Origin: Treponema sp.
GTDB taxonomy: Bacteria > Spirochaetota > Spirochaetia > Treponematales > Treponemataceae
NCBI GenBank assembly: GCA_017551545.1
Contig: JAFZLJ010000119.1
Location: 1 to 64,000, forward strand
DNA length: 64,000 nucleotides
Reading direction: 5' to 3'
The notes beneath the pieces were generated by a model. That model ran no database searches and was not told the origin of the DNA. It was given only the letters and a program-made list of their open reading frames with translations. This document shows, piece after piece, positions 9,004 to 18,605 of the stretch; the first letter of the stretch is position 1, and every line of letters begins with the position of its first letter. The translations under genes and the position numbers were made by a program.

Positions 9004-10338
9004 ATGGCGCGAAATTCCGGACATGCTGATTTGCCTCTTCATACAGGGACGGTTCCCCGTTGGCTTGCTGACCGCATGATGGTTTTGGGGACACTTATAA
9101 CTGAATCTCTTGTTGAAAATTTTGGGCCGGATGAAGTTCTTGTTCGTCTTAGTGATCCGTTATGGTTTCAGTCGTTTGGTGCTGTTATGGGCATGGACTG
9201 GCACAGCTCCGGAATTACTACAAGCGTTTTGTATGCACTCAAGCGAGGACTGAATCCTCGTGCTAAAGAGCTTGGCATTTATGTTTGTGGTGGTCGTGGA
9301 AAATATTCGCGTATGACACCACAGGAGCTCCTGGACATTGCAGACCGCGAAGGCTTGAATGGAGATGCACTTGTTCGAAACAGCAAGCTTGTTGCAAAAG
9401 TAGACAACAATGCAGTGCAGGACGGCTTTCAGTTATATCAGCACAATTTTATTTTGACCCGCAGCGGTAACTGGACTGTTGTTCAGCAGGGAATGAATAC
9501 TGCAGAAAAAAAGGCACGACGCTATCACTGGTGTTCTAATGATTTACGTTCGTTTGTAGAAGAACCTCACACAGGAGTTGTAGGCGAAAACCGCGGAAAG
9601 ATTTTAAACCTTACAGATACAGCCGCAGACAAGGCACGCGATTCTATTCTGGAAATGAGTCACGAAGAACCGGAAAGGCTTATAAAAGAAATTACTCAAA
9701 TTGGTAAGCCTGCCAGTGAAATGATTCTCCTGCAGGACGGGAAAGTTACTAAGAATAATATGTCATTGTCGGGCTCGACCCGACAATCTATTCATGAGAT
9801 AGATTCCCGGGTCAAGCCCGAGAATGACATTGGTGTTCAGTCTTCTCTATTCCCAGAGCTGGAACCTCGTTCAATTGAAATGCCTGCTCACCACGAAGTA
9901 CTGGAACAGGACGTAGACCTTAAACGACTTGGCGGAGTGTTAGCCACTGCTTACCAGAGCCAGCCTAAAGATTTTGAAAGCCTGCTTCTTACACCGGGAC
10001 TTGGACCTCGCACGCTGCAATCGCTCGCTCTTGTTAGTGAAGTTATTTATGGAACGCCAAGCCGCTTTACAGACCCTGCAAGATTCAGCTTTGCGCATGG
10101 TGGTAAGGACGGGCATCCATTCCCGGTTCCTCTTAAAATTTATGATGAGTCTATCCGCGTGCTGCGTGACAGTATTGAAAAATCTAAGCTTGGCTATAAC
10201 GATAAATCTGATTGTATCCGCCGCCTGCATCAGGTTGCGCTGAACGTAGAAAAGAATTGCGCGCCGCAGGTAGACTTTGATGAGGCTATAAGGTTCGAAC
10301 GGGAGCATTCTGCAGAATGGGACGGAAAAACCGTCTAA
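9004..10338 (+). CDS. DUF763-family protein carrying an in-frame repeat C insertion
   Basis: The 444-residue protein matches the uncharacterised DUF763 family: N-terminal GHADLPLHTGTVPRWL, then GGRGKYSRMTPQEL, KVDNNAVQDGFQLYQH and a helix-hairpin-helix-like LLLTPGLGPRTLQSLALVSE. The last motif hints at nucleic-acid contact; function is unknown. Residues about 253-276 are encoded by a pair of repeat C units (9761-9830), lengthening the protein without a stop. Leaderless start at 9004. A separate transcription unit from the hydrolase is likely, since a -10 element lies directly before it. Confidence 0.85.
   Translation: MARNSGHADLPLHTGTVPRWLADRMMVLGTLITESLVENFGPDEVLVRLSDPLWFQSFGAVMGMDWHSSGITTSVLYALKRGLNPRAKELGIYVCGGRGKYSRMTPQELLDIADREGLNGDALVRNSKLVAKVDNNAVQDGFQLYQHNFILTRSGNWTVVQQGMNTAEKKARRYHWCSNDLRSFVEEPHTGVVGENRGKILNLTDTAADKARDSILEMSHEEPERLIKEITQIGKPASEMILLQDGKVTKNNMSLSGSTRQSIHEIDSRVKPENDIGVQSSLFPELEPRSIEMPAHHEVLEQDVDLKRLGGVLATAYQSQPKDFESLLLTPGLGPRTLQSLALVSEVIYGTPSRFTDPARFSFAHGGKDGHPFPVPLKIYDESIRVLRDSIEKSKLGYNDKSDCIRRLHQVALNVEKNCAPQVDFDEAIRFEREHSAEWDGKTV
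9761..9830. repeat. Repeat C inverted pair inside a coding sequence
   Basis: Two C units facing each other (core similar to GTCATTGTCGGGCTCGACCC and its inverted partner at 9801-9830) lie inside the DUF763 gene and are translated. Intergenic copies are at 19947, 21888 and 59653. Confidence 0.85.
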
Positions 10339-10411
10339 TTGACATAAATTCGAAAAATGTCACGAATTTTGTAAAATTTAAACTTTTTTGTGTGAAATAT
10401 TAAAAATGTGG

Positions 10412-10417
10412 TATAAT
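10412..10417 (+). promoter_or_regulatory. Extended -10 element
   Basis: TGG-TATAAT about 25 bases before the start of the GGDEF/EAL hybrid gene. No clear -35 element and only a weak ribosome-binding site follow from the sequence. Confidence 0.5.
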
Positions 10418-10442
10418 ATAAGGTGCTGTGGAATGATGATTT

Positions 10443-13370
10443 ATGGATGGTCCTGGTTCTGTTAAAAAATATAAGGTTCTCTTAGTTGGCCACGATAAAG
10501 CCGATGAAAAGCTTTTAACAGAAATTTTAAGTCCGTTATATGAAGTTGTTATTTCCAATTCCGAAGAAGTTACAATTGAATTGCTTCAGGACAAAGAAGA
10601 TATTATTTCTACGGCAATCCTTAATTCCGAGACCGCAATAGATATTATTAAAACTATTAAAAGCATTCCGGGTCTTGATGATTTTCCTATTCTTGTTACA
10701 ACTCCTCATGGCAGTCACGATCTTGAAAACGAGCTTCTTGAACTTGAAGTTGTTGATTTTTTGAAGCAGCCGCTTGATGTGCGCAGAGTTTTGAATCGTG
10801 TTAAAAACTGTATAAAGCTTTACAATGCAAACAAGATTATTTTTGAACTTGAACGCGATGAACTTACAGGCCTTTATACACGAAAAGCATTTTTGCGTCG
10901 TGCAGATCAGGTTCGTATGGAAAATCCTAAAAAGAAATTTGCAGTTCTTGCTTTTGACTTTGATAATTTTAAATCTTCAAATACTTTGTATGGTGAGCAG
11001 AAGTGTAATGAATTCCTTGCCTATACAGCAAAGCGTCTGAAGGGTCTTATTCCAAAGAGTATTGCCGGCCGTTATGGTGGAGACCAGTTTATTCTGTTCT
11101 TCAATTACGACGGTGATAATGTTGATGTTGAGCGCATTAAATATTTGAGTAAGGCAATTCTGGATACTGCACCTATTCCGCATCAGATTGTAAAGTGCGG
11201 TATTAATTCTCCTATAAGTCATGAGCTTCCTTTTGTTGTCTGCTGCGACAGAGCGTTCCTTGCTATTCAACAGGTTAAGGGAATCTACGGAAAAGACATT
11301 GCATTCTTTGAAGCAGATCTTCAAAAGCACCTTCTTGATGAACAGCGAATTAGTGAAACTATGGAAGATGCTTTGGAAAACGGTGAGTTTAAAGTTTACT
11401 ACCAGCCAAAGCACGAAACTATTACAGGAAAAATTGTAGGCGCCGAAGCTCTTGTTCGCTGGGAGCATCCTGAATACGGCTTTATGTCGCCGGGTACTTT
11501 TATTCCGCTTTTTGAAAAAAACGGCTTTATTACCAAGCTTGATATGTTTGTAATTAAACAGGTTTGCGAAGATATGCTTATCTGGAAAAAGAAGGGCTAT
11601 GCTTTTGTTCCTGTTTCTATAAATGTTTCGCGCCGTGATTTTCTTGAAGAAGGTTGTATAGACAAACAGATTCAGCTTATAGACAGTTATAATATTGAGC
11701 ACGCTTACTTTCACATGGAAGTAACAGAATCTCTTTATTCCGAAAATACAGAAATCATTATATCTCAGCTCAAGAAGGTTCAGGAGCTTGGCTTTATGAT
11801 AGAGATGGATGACTTTGGTTCAGGTTATTCATCGCTTGGTCTTTTGTCGAGCTTCCCGTTAAATGTTCTTAAGCTTGATATTTCGTTTGTACGCAACTTC
11901 CGTGAAAATGAAATTGTAATTGAAAACATCATTAAGATGGCTCATAAGCTTGGTCTTCTTACTGTTGCAGAAGGTGCAGAAACAAACGAACAGGTTGCAA
12001 CTCTTAAAACTCTGGGTTGTGATTTTATTCAGGGCTTCTATTTTTCAAAACCACTTTCTTTTAAAGAGTATGAAAAATATATAAACGATGTTGAAGTTAT
12101 AAACGGAAAAAAGCGCGTTCTTACTGCAAATCTTGAAGAGCTTGACTGGCATCCTACAGAAAATGTTCTGCTTGCTGCCAGTGAAGTTGCAGAGGCTGTT
12201 CCAGGTGGATTCTTCTCTTATCATGCAGACGGCGACCTTGAAATTATTTCTTTCAACAATCAGCTTATGGAAATGTATGACTGTAAGACTGCAGAAGAAT
12301 TCCGTGAGTATATAGGCAATTCGTTCCGTGGAATTGTTTACGCAGATGATTTTGAATACGTACAGAAGAGTATAAATGCTCAGATAAAAAAAGATAACGA
12401 TCTTGATTATGTTGAATACAGAATTAAGTCTAAAAAAGGAACAGTCAAATATGTAAAGGATTATGGCCGCTTTGTAAGGACAAAGAAATACGGTGATATT
12501 TTCTACGTATTTGTAAATGATGTTACAGAAGAAGAACGCTGGCGTGCAGATGCAACAAACAAGATGATTCAGAACATGGAGCTTGAGCAGACTGTACATA
12601 TTGTTTCCAGAGAAAAGAAAGCAAAGGATATCTTTATTGAAAATGTAATTAAGGATATTCTGACTCCAGTTTCGACAATTATTGATTGTACAGAAACAAT
12701 TAATGCAAATATTTCGAATCCGATTGTTGTTGATAAAAAGGTTAAGGAAGCCAAAGTTGCAGAAGAGCATTTGCTCGGCTTTATAAATAATCTTAATGAA
12801 CTTTCGGCAATTGAAAAGAAAGAGGTTAAGCTTGTAGAAGCTGCAACAGATATTTCTGATGCAATTGATAAGATTTACAGCCTTATAAAAGATGCGGCAA
12901 AGAAAAAGAGAATCAAAGTAGAAAAGTGGCAGGAAATTTATAATCCGTGTATTTACCAGGATGTTGTTCACACAACTGATGTTGTTTTGAATATTATGAT
13001 GAATGCTGTAAAGTACACACCTGTTGGCGGAACAATTAAGATTGGTTTACAGCAGACTCCCGGCAAGAATGAAAACGAATGTAATATAAGCTTTATCTGT
13101 GAAGACAGCGGAATTGGTATTTCTAAGAAATTCCTGCCGCATGTTTGTAAGCCGTTTGCACGCGAAGATAATAAGGTAAATCAGGAAAATCCTAGCTCAG
13201 GACTTGGACTTCATATTGCACAAAAGCTGCTTGAGCTTATGGATGGTACAATCGAAATTACCCCTAAAAAAGGAAAGGGTGTGATTGTAAAAACAATACA
13301 ACCACACCGCTTCTGTAACAAGGCTGATATTGATAAAGATACGGTTTTGACACAAAACGTGAGATTATAA
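10443..13370 (+). CDS. Hybrid REC-GGDEF-EAL-PAS-histidine-kinase-like protein
   Basis: Soluble 975-residue signalling protein. Domains in order: receiver-like (1-125), GGDEF (140-300), EAL (310-560), PAS (about 580-700), HisKA-like and HATPase (730-960). Several catalytic positions are altered. The receiver phospho-acceptor position is Asn61, though Lys108 is kept. The GGDEF loop reads GGDQF at 212-216. The phospho-acceptor His of the kinase is Lys737 in VIKDILTP. By contrast the EAL domain keeps EAL (335-337), NVSRRDF, VTES, MDDFGSGYSS and AEGAETNEQ, and the HATPase keeps N, DSGIGI and GLGL boxes. Most likely it is a c-di-GMP phosphodiesterase controlled by non-catalytic sensory domains. Confidence 0.85.
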   Translation: MDGPGSVKKYKVLLVGHDKADEKLLTEILSPLYEVVISNSEEVTIELLQDKEDIISTAILNSETAIDIIKTIKSIPGLDDFPILVTTPHGSHDLENELLELEVVDFLKQPLDVRRVLNRVKNCIKLYNANKIIFELERDELTGLYTRKAFLRRADQVRMENPKKKFAVLAFDFDNFKSSNTLYGEQKCNEFLAYTAKRLKGLIPKSIAGRYGGDQFILFFNYDGDNVDVERIKYLSKAILDTAPIPHQIVKCGINSPISHELPFVVCCDRAFLAIQQVKGIYGKDIAFFEADLQKHLLDEQRISETMEDALENGEFKVYYQPKHETITGKIVGAEALVRWEHPEYGFMSPGTFIPLFEKNGFITKLDMFVIKQVCEDMLIWKKKGYAFVPVSINVSRRDFLEEGCIDKQIQLIDSYNIEHAYFHMEVTESLYSENTEIIISQLKKVQELGFMIEMDDFGSGYSSLGLLSSFPLNVLKLDISFVRNFRENEIVIENIIKMAHKLGLLTVAEGAETNEQVATLKTLGCDFIQGFYFSKPLSFKEYEKYINDVEVINGKKRVLTANLEELDWHPTENVLLAASEVAEAVPGGFFSYHADGDLEIISFNNQLMEMYDCKTAEEFREYIGNSFRGIVYADDFEYVQKSINAQIKKDNDLDYVEYRIKSKKGTVKYVKDYGRFVRTKKYGDIFYVFVNDVTEEERWRADATNKMIQNMELEQTVHIVSREKKAKDIFIENVIKDILTPVSTIIDCTETINANISNPIVVDKKVKEAKVAEEHLLGFINNLNELSAIEKKEVKLVEAATDISDAIDKIYSLIKDAAKKKRIKVEKWQEIYNPCIYQDVVHTTDVVLNIMMNAVKYTPVGGTIKIGLQQTPGKNENECNISFICEDSGIGISKKFLPHVCKPFAREDNKVNQENPSSGLGLHIAQKLLELMDGTIEITPKKGKGVIVKTIQPHRFCNKADIDKDTVLTQNVRL

Positions 13371-13418
13371 GGGCCCTTCCCTTCGACAGGCTCAGGACAA
13401 GCTAAGCTCAGGGACCCC
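13371..13418. repeat. Rearranged repeat A
   Basis: Contains one A core plus a partial second (CTTCGACAGGCTCAGGAC then AAGCTCAGGGACCCC), as if units had been duplicated or recombined. It lies immediately after the hybrid gene stop and before the convergent symporter gene. Confidence 0.75.
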
Positions 13419-13436
13419 TCTTTTACTCATGAACGT

Positions 13437-14795
13437 CTATCTTTTTTCTATAGTTTCCATAACCTTTTTTTCGTTGAAGAATGTCATTATTATGCCTCCC
13501 ACTATACAGCAGATTGATGCTACTAATGCAACAAGTCTGTATCCGAATGGAGCAACGCCGATTGTTGCAAGTGAAGTAAACATAAGCATTGCAAGTGACT
13601 GACCAAGCTTCATGGCAAAGGTGCGGGCTGCGTAGAACATTCCGCTTCGTGATTCGCCTGTTTTAATTTCATCTGAAAGAGCAATGTCGGCAACAATTGT
13701 CTGTGGAATAATTCCAAAAATTGCCTGAGGGAAAGAGCCGATAAGAACAATGATTACAGCCTGAACGTGAACAGGAATAAAACTAAGCATATCGCCGCAA
13801 AGAGCGGTAAAGCCAAAGGTCAGGAAGAAGCCAATGAAGGCTGCAATCAAAAGTTTTTTCTTTCCCCATTTTGCTGTCATCTTTGTTATGAAAGGGTAGA
13901 AGGCAAGAGAGACAAAAGTGAGTCCGCCCATCATGTATGTTGTCCAGGTTTCAGGCAGATGAAGAAGACTTGTTACAAAGAAGGCAAGGCCTGTCTGGAA
14001 CATTGCAAGTCCAAACCAGTAGATAATATCCTGGCCTACAAAGATTCTGAAGTCACCGTTTTTGAAAGTTTTTCCAAGAGAAGAAAACATGTTTGAGCTT
14101 GAAGGCTGGGCATCGCAGTAATCTTTTTCATTAATGCCGAATGCAGGTACAAGCATGAAAATTGTTGCAAGAATGGAAAGGCCTGCAAAAGTAATCCGCA
14201 TGGCTGGTATTCGCTGTATTTCGTTGCTCATAAGGATTCCCCAGATTACAGGAGCGGCATAACCAATACAAGTTCCAATAATGAAGGTCAGTGAAATGCA
14301 CATAGAAAGCTTAAGCTGTTCATCCTGATTATGAGGGAGCTCTGCTAAAAGCGAGGTGTATGGAGTGCAGTAACAGGTGATGAGGAAGTAGTAAAGAAGA
14401 ACTGTAACAAAAAGCCATATTGTATTAAGTGCACTTACACCATGAATAGGGGCGCAGAATACAAGAACAAAAACAAGTCCCAGAGGAATTGCAGAGAATC
14501 TTAAAAACGGGATACGGCGGCCAAGCTTGCTTTTGCAGTTATCTGACCAGTTACCTACAAGAGGATCGGTTACTGCATCAAAAACGCGGCCTATGGCTGT
14601 TATGAGGCCTATAAAAGTAAGAATGCCAAGAACAACACGTCCCTGCGGAATAAGTGAAATCATTCCGTCGTTAATTGCTTCCTGGTTTGGCTGATAAAAA
14701 TATACAAGCCAGGAACCGATTAATCCGCTTATGATTGACCATCCAAGCTGACCAATTGCATAGCACCACATTTTTCCGCGGGTGAGTGATTTCAT
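13437..14795 (-). CDS. GPH-family sugar:cation symporter (MelB-like)
   Basis: Twelve-helix inner-membrane transporter of 452 residues. The family signature is clear near the N-terminus: GRVFDAVTDPLVGNWSDNCKSKLGRRIPFL, the conserved helix 2-loop motif of glycoside-pentoside-hexuronide:cation symporters. It is the last gene of a minus-strand set with alpha-galactosidase, a GT-B-like protein and a TetR regulator; its ATG overlaps the regulator stop (ATGA). Together with the galactosidase, this suggests uptake of an alpha-galactoside such as melibiose. The substrate is inferred from context. Confidence 0.88.
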   Translation of the reverse strand: MKSLTRGKMWCYAIGQLGWSIISGLIGSWLVYFYQPNQEAINDGMISLIPQGRVVLGILTFIGLITAIGRVFDAVTDPLVGNWSDNCKSKLGRRIPFLRFSAIPLGLVFVLVFCAPIHGVSALNTIWLFVTVLLYYFLITCYCTPYTSLLAELPHNQDEQLKLSMCISLTFIIGTCIGYAAPVIWGILMSNEIQRIPAMRITFAGLSILATIFMLVPAFGINEKDYCDAQPSSSNMFSSLGKTFKNGDFRIFVGQDIIYWFGLAMFQTGLAFFVTSLLHLPETWTTYMMGGLTFVSLAFYPFITKMTAKWGKKKLLIAAFIGFFLTFGFTALCGDMLSFIPVHVQAVIIVLIGSFPQAIFGIIPQTIVADIALSDEIKTGESRSGMFYAARTFAMKLGQSLAMLMFTSLATIGVAPFGYRLVALVASICCIVGGIIMTFFNEKKVMETIEKR

Positions 14796-15457
14796 TTAAG
14801 GCCCTCCAGTAATATGTCTGACAAAAGGGTAAGCTGCTTGGCACCGTTCATGTGTGAATCCATGTCGAGCAGGTTGCCGCTTATGGCAAGCTTTTGTGCT
14901 GTACTGAAGAAAGTGTGAATCAAAGTAAAGTAAAGGATATCACCTGTCTTGCCGTACTTCTTGTTTATAGTTCCGTCTTCTATACCTTTTTGAATTGCTA
15001 TAGAAATAATTTGTTTTACCAGAAGGATTTTAGATTCATAGTTTGTCATGTCTTCTTTTGGGATTTTTTCTTTTACAGCATATGCATCAAAAAGATAAAT
15101 AAAACGCAGGAAGGCTGTCTGTTTTTCGTAGAGCTTTATAAACAGCTCAAAAATCACCTTGAGCTGAGTATAGCCGTCTGCATTTGTGTACTTTGGTTTT
15201 ACCAGATTCGGGAGTACATCTTCCATGCGGGTTGACCAGGCGTGTGTGACTGTCTTTACTACAAGAATTTCTTTTGTTTCGAAATATCTGTAGAGCGAGG
15301 CAACACCAATTTTTGCCTTCTGGGCAATGTCATTCATTGTTACAGGTTCAATTCCACGAGTTGCAAAAAGCTCAAATGCAACGTCGAGAATCCGTTCAAT
15401 TCGGACGGTCTTTTTCTTGCCATCCTCATCTTCCAAGAGTTCTTCTGTTTCTTCCAT
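14792..15457 (-). CDS. TetR/AcrR-family transcriptional regulator
   Basis: Repressor of 221 residues. The N-terminal helix-turn-helix reads GIEPVTMNDIAQKAKIGVASLYRYFETKEILV, a textbook TetR DNA-binding pattern; the C-terminal ligand domain is diverse. AAGGAG precedes the ATG at 15457. It is translationally coupled to the symporter downstream. A perfect 8+3+8 palindrome of TetR-operator style lies in the promoter of the alpha-galactosidase gene at 18606-18624, so autorepression of the whole set is likely. Confidence 0.9.
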   Translation of the reverse strand: MEETEELLEDEDGKKKTVRIERILDVAFELFATRGIEPVTMNDIAQKAKIGVASLYRYFETKEILVVKTVTHAWSTRMEDVLPNLVKPKYTNADGYTQLKVIFELFIKLYEKQTAFLRFIYLFDAYAVKEKIPKEDMTNYESKILLVKQIISIAIQKGIEDGTINKKYGKTGDILYFTLIHTFFSTAQKLAISGNLLDMDSHMNGAKQLTLLSDILLEGLK

Positions 15458-15470
15458 AACTTCTCCTTGT

Positions 15471-15497
15471 GGGTCCTTCGACAGGCTCAGGAACCCC
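15471..15497. repeat. Repeat A unit
   Basis: Reverse-orientation A unit lying in the short gap between the GT-B-like gene and tetR, just ahead of the tetR ribosome-binding site. Confidence 0.8.
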
Positions 15498-15505
15498 TTG
15501 TTTTT

Positions 15506-16975
15506 TCAGCTACCCCTTGTTACTGCTAATTCAACTGTTTTATATGCGCCATCGTAAGTGCCTATTGATTTTTGCTGAAGGATGCTGTTACACATCATTT
15601 CAATCAATTCAGGGTTTTCCATAAGCTGTTTTACAATGGCTCCCGCCTGTTCAGGTGTTTTACATTCCTGAGTACCGTCGCCAAGTTCAGCAGAATGTAT
15701 TGCACCCCACATTTCGTGACCACCAATTCTTTTTATAAAAAGCTTTGGTATTGGATAAAAGGCAAGCTCGCTTGGTTTTGTAATAAGTATATCACATGCC
15801 CTTATCAAAAGATTTGTTATATAAACTGCAGCAAAAATATCCTTGTTGCAAAAGGCGTGAATGCCGCAGGTTCGTTCATTGTTTGGATTTTGGAGTAAAG
15901 TGTCTGCAAAATCAGACTCTTCCTGCCAGTTATCGAAGTGTTCTTTTTTAGGAACACTACCGTTTGCAAGCTCCGGAATTGATTTACACAGCTTTGTCCA
16001 CACATTCTGGTAATCGCCGCAGTTTATAAATATGCTTGCTTTGTTTTGTTTAACGTATGGAAGCAGGGTTTTAATGATTTGTGCAAAAAATTCACCCTGT
16101 GCACCGGCTCCTCCAATTGTAAAAAGGAATCGGATTGGGCCTGCACCCTTTGCCCGTTCAATTCTTGCTTTGCAGTCTTTTTCTATGTTGCTTACAAGTT
16201 CGTGGTCAATAAAATGGCCTGTAAAAGAAATATCATCGCTGCTCATTGGGTTTAAGATTTTATTGCCGTCAAAGCCTGTAAGAGTTCTGTAGCCCCAATA
16301 TGCGTTGTAGGTCTGTACTGTGTGCAGGGCGCCCTGACTCAAATGAAGAGCCATGGGCCAGTTATCTGGAACAGCGTTTACAACCTTGGTCATTCCTGCG
16401 TGAATTGCTGCCTGGCTTGGCCATACGTGTGTTGCAATAAAAGGAGTGTCTTTTGGAAGCTCAGAAAAAAGCGGAGTCATAAGCTGGGCTGTTATCTGGT
16501 CACCGGCATTGTAAGAAAGCTTTTTAAAGCCTTCGTAATTTATTGGTTCCCACAAAATCTTATTAAAAATAGGGTCCTTTTGCGAAAGCCTTGAACCTGT
16601 TGAATAAAGCTTATTCTGGTGCGAAATAATTTTTGTACAGGTTGTTTCCGAGAACGAATTAAGATCCAGCCAGAGCGGTGTATAGCCCAGTGATTTTGCT
16701 GCACTTGCCATGGCCATAGAGATTCTGTAGTGACCAAAACCCATGCGAATGTTTCCAATGATGACTGGTTTTGAAGGAAGCTGTGCCGCAAGCGTAGATT
16801 CCGGTGCTGTTTTGATAACCTTACAATTGAACGTTGGAGACAAAACATCATTATCTGCAAGTGTAAGATGATATTGCGTGCTCCGGTCATCACCAAAGCG
16901 GCGGAGGAATTTTTTTTGTGTATGTAATGCTTTTTTATAAGTTGCATTACTAATTTGATTGTTGTAGATCTGCAT
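15506..16975 (-). CDS. GT-B-like protein resembling glycolipid glycosyltransferases
   Basis: The 489-residue protein is not matched to a characterised enzyme. An N-terminal GNIRMGFGHYRISMAMASAAKSLGY resembles the start of MGDG-synthase/MurG-like GT-B glycosyltransferases. A later FLFTIGGAGAQGEFF and ITKPSELAFYPIPKLFIKRIGGHE resemble the nucleotide-sugar-binding C-terminal half. No signal peptide or membrane helix is obvious. AAGGA precedes the ATG; the start lies 26 bases inside the alpha-galactosidase gene, so the two are coupled. The neighbourhood suggests a galactosyl lipid or galactoside substrate. It could instead be a UDP-GlcNAc epimerase-like protein. Confidence 0.6.
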   Translation of the reverse strand: MQIYNNQISNATYKKALHTQKKFLRRFGDDRSTQYHLTLADNDVLSPTFNCKVIKTAPESTLAAQLPSKPVIIGNIRMGFGHYRISMAMASAAKSLGYTPLWLDLNSFSETTCTKIISHQNKLYSTGSRLSQKDPIFNKILWEPINYEGFKKLSYNAGDQITAQLMTPLFSELPKDTPFIATHVWPSQAAIHAGMTKVVNAVPDNWPMALHLSQGALHTVQTYNAYWGYRTLTGFDGNKILNPMSSDDISFTGHFIDHELVSNIEKDCKARIERAKGAGPIRFLFTIGGAGAQGEFFAQIIKTLLPYVKQNKASIFINCGDYQNVWTKLCKSIPELANGSVPKKEHFDNWQEESDFADTLLQNPNNERTCGIHAFCNKDIFAAVYITNLLIRACDILITKPSELAFYPIPKLFIKRIGGHEMWGAIHSAELGDGTQECKTPEQAGAIVKQLMENPELIEMMCNSILQQKSIGTYDGAYKTVELAVTRGS

Positions 16976-18596
16976 GGCAAGTCCTTAAATTAATAGTTCC
17001 CTCCACAGTCCGCTTACGATTAAAAATTTTATAAATATCTTCTTGTGTTTGTATTAATCCAAATTCTTCTCCCGCATAAAGGGAACGGAATTCGTTTATT
17101 TGAGTTTCCATCTGGTGCTCTGCAGGTCCCGATTTCTGAGGATCATCAGAGTACATAAATTGATTTCCAAAAAGTGTGTTGATTTTTGCTATTAAAAGTT
17201 TTTGTTCCTGAGAAAGTGAGCAGTTTTGAGTACGGATAAAAACAACATCAGGATCATTTGAAAAAACTGTATTGTTCCAAAGAGCGTGGCCAAGCGTATC
17301 TTTAAGATTAAGATATGCTTCGTTACGGCCGTTCCAACCAAGAAGGCGCGAAATCCGGTTTTTCCAGTGTTCGTAGGTGTCGCAGCCAATTCTGCAAAGA
17401 GGCGTATACTTAAATGAAAGCTCAAAAGGAATACCGCAGCCAAGGTATGCAACAGGATTTCCTTTGTTTGTTTTGTTTCGTGAAGTAAGTTTTGCAATTG
17501 CGCGGTTATATATTTTGTAGCTTGCTGTTGGAGAATTGTAGTCTCCGTAAAGCATGCCGGCGTACATAAAATCAAGCTTAATATAGCGGAAGCCCCAGTC
17601 GTTGATAATTGTATCCATAAGCTTGTCCAGATAGTCCACAACTTCATCACGGCTAAGGTCAAGACAGTAAAATTCACCGTGCTTACCCCAAAGAGGATTA
17701 TAGCCTGCAACTACAAGCTCGTGTTTTTCGTCTTTTAAAAGCCATTCTGGGTGGGCTGCGGCTGTTTTAGAGCGTGAATCTATAATAAAAGGTGCTATCC
17801 AAAGGCCCGGAATAAAGCCTGAATCCTGGATTTTTTGAACAATTTGCGTAAATCCGCCCGGAAATCTGTCTTTTTTAGGCTCCCAGTCGCCCAAAGCAGC
17901 TTCCCAACCGTCATCAATCTGGAAAATTCTACTGCTGAAGGTGCCTGTAGAAATTATGTTTTCTGTTGTTGTAAGAGCTTCTAAATCGCTCAAAATCAGG
18001 TTTTCGTTGATGTCTGCGTAATGATTGTACCAGCTTTCCCAGCCGCCTGGAGTTTTTCCAAGGTGAGAAATTGATGCAAAATGAAGGGAATTATATATTT
18101 CGCGGAGTTTGTCTTTGCATTCAAAAAAAGATGATGCCGTGAAAATTTCAATCTGGGCAGTAATATCATCGCGGCGCCAGTCGTTTCCTTTGTCGCAGAT
18201 TTCGATTGTGATTGTATTCTGGCTGCGGTCAAAAATAAACTGAACAGGTGGCAGCACGCGTGAAACGTTTCCTACAGAGGCAAACACAAGATAAAAATCG
18301 CCCCAGCGCAGGTAAGTAATAAATTGAGCAAGCACACGATTTTTGTCCGGTTTAAAGACTGAATTTGGAAAAACAAGATAATTGTTCCAGCCTTTTATAA
18401 GTCTGTTTGTAAGAGAAGGCTGTTCTTTGCCCGGAGCCACTTCAAATCCCGGATTCCAGCTCTGCCAGCCGCCTACATTTATCCACGCTTCACTCATATC
18501 AAATTCAGTAGATTCAATAAGATCGCCAAGCTTGAGTCGTTCAATAATCGAGTTTTCCTGAGCATGATAATCGGCATGAACAGTGTAGGTTTTCAT
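16950..18596 (-). CDS. Alpha-galactosidase, GH36/melibiase-like
   Basis: Glycoside hydrolase of 548 residues expected to cleave terminal alpha-galactosyl groups. Seen: GGWQSWNPG near the start, GWESWYNHYADI, FQIDDGWEAALGDWEP (substrate-site Asp pair), YIKLDFMYAG with the likely catalytic nucleophile Asp, and CRIGCDTYEHW with the likely acid/base Asp. No signal peptide, so it acts on imported substrate, matching the symporter in the operon. A CAGGAGG site precedes the ATG at 18596. It is the promoter-proximal gene of the set and carries the putative TetR operator. Confidence 0.87.
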   Translation of the reverse strand: MKTYTVHADYHAQENSIIERLKLGDLIESTEFDMSEAWINVGGWQSWNPGFEVAPGKEQPSLTNRLIKGWNNYLVFPNSVFKPDKNRVLAQFITYLRWGDFYLVFASVGNVSRVLPPVQFIFDRSQNTITIEICDKGNDWRRDDITAQIEIFTASSFFECKDKLREIYNSLHFASISHLGKTPGGWESWYNHYADINENLILSDLEALTTTENIISTGTFSSRIFQIDDGWEAALGDWEPKKDRFPGGFTQIVQKIQDSGFIPGLWIAPFIIDSRSKTAAAHPEWLLKDEKHELVVAGYNPLWGKHGEFYCLDLSRDEVVDYLDKLMDTIINDWGFRYIKLDFMYAGMLYGDYNSPTASYKIYNRAIAKLTSRNKTNKGNPVAYLGCGIPFELSFKYTPLCRIGCDTYEHWKNRISRLLGWNGRNEAYLNLKDTLGHALWNNTVFSNDPDVVFIRTQNCSLSQEQKLLIAKINTLFGNQFMYSDDPQKSGPAEHQMETQINEFRSLYAGEEFGLIQTQEDIYKIFNRKRTVEGTINLRTCHADLQQSN

Positions 18597-18605
18597 GTGC
18601 CTCCT

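Noticed and set aside
12045..12971. Antisense frame of 308 codons opposite the GGDEF/EAL hybrid
   Set aside because: It is composed of Asn/Phe/Cys-rich low-information sequence with no start signal, and mirrors the codon usage of the real gene.
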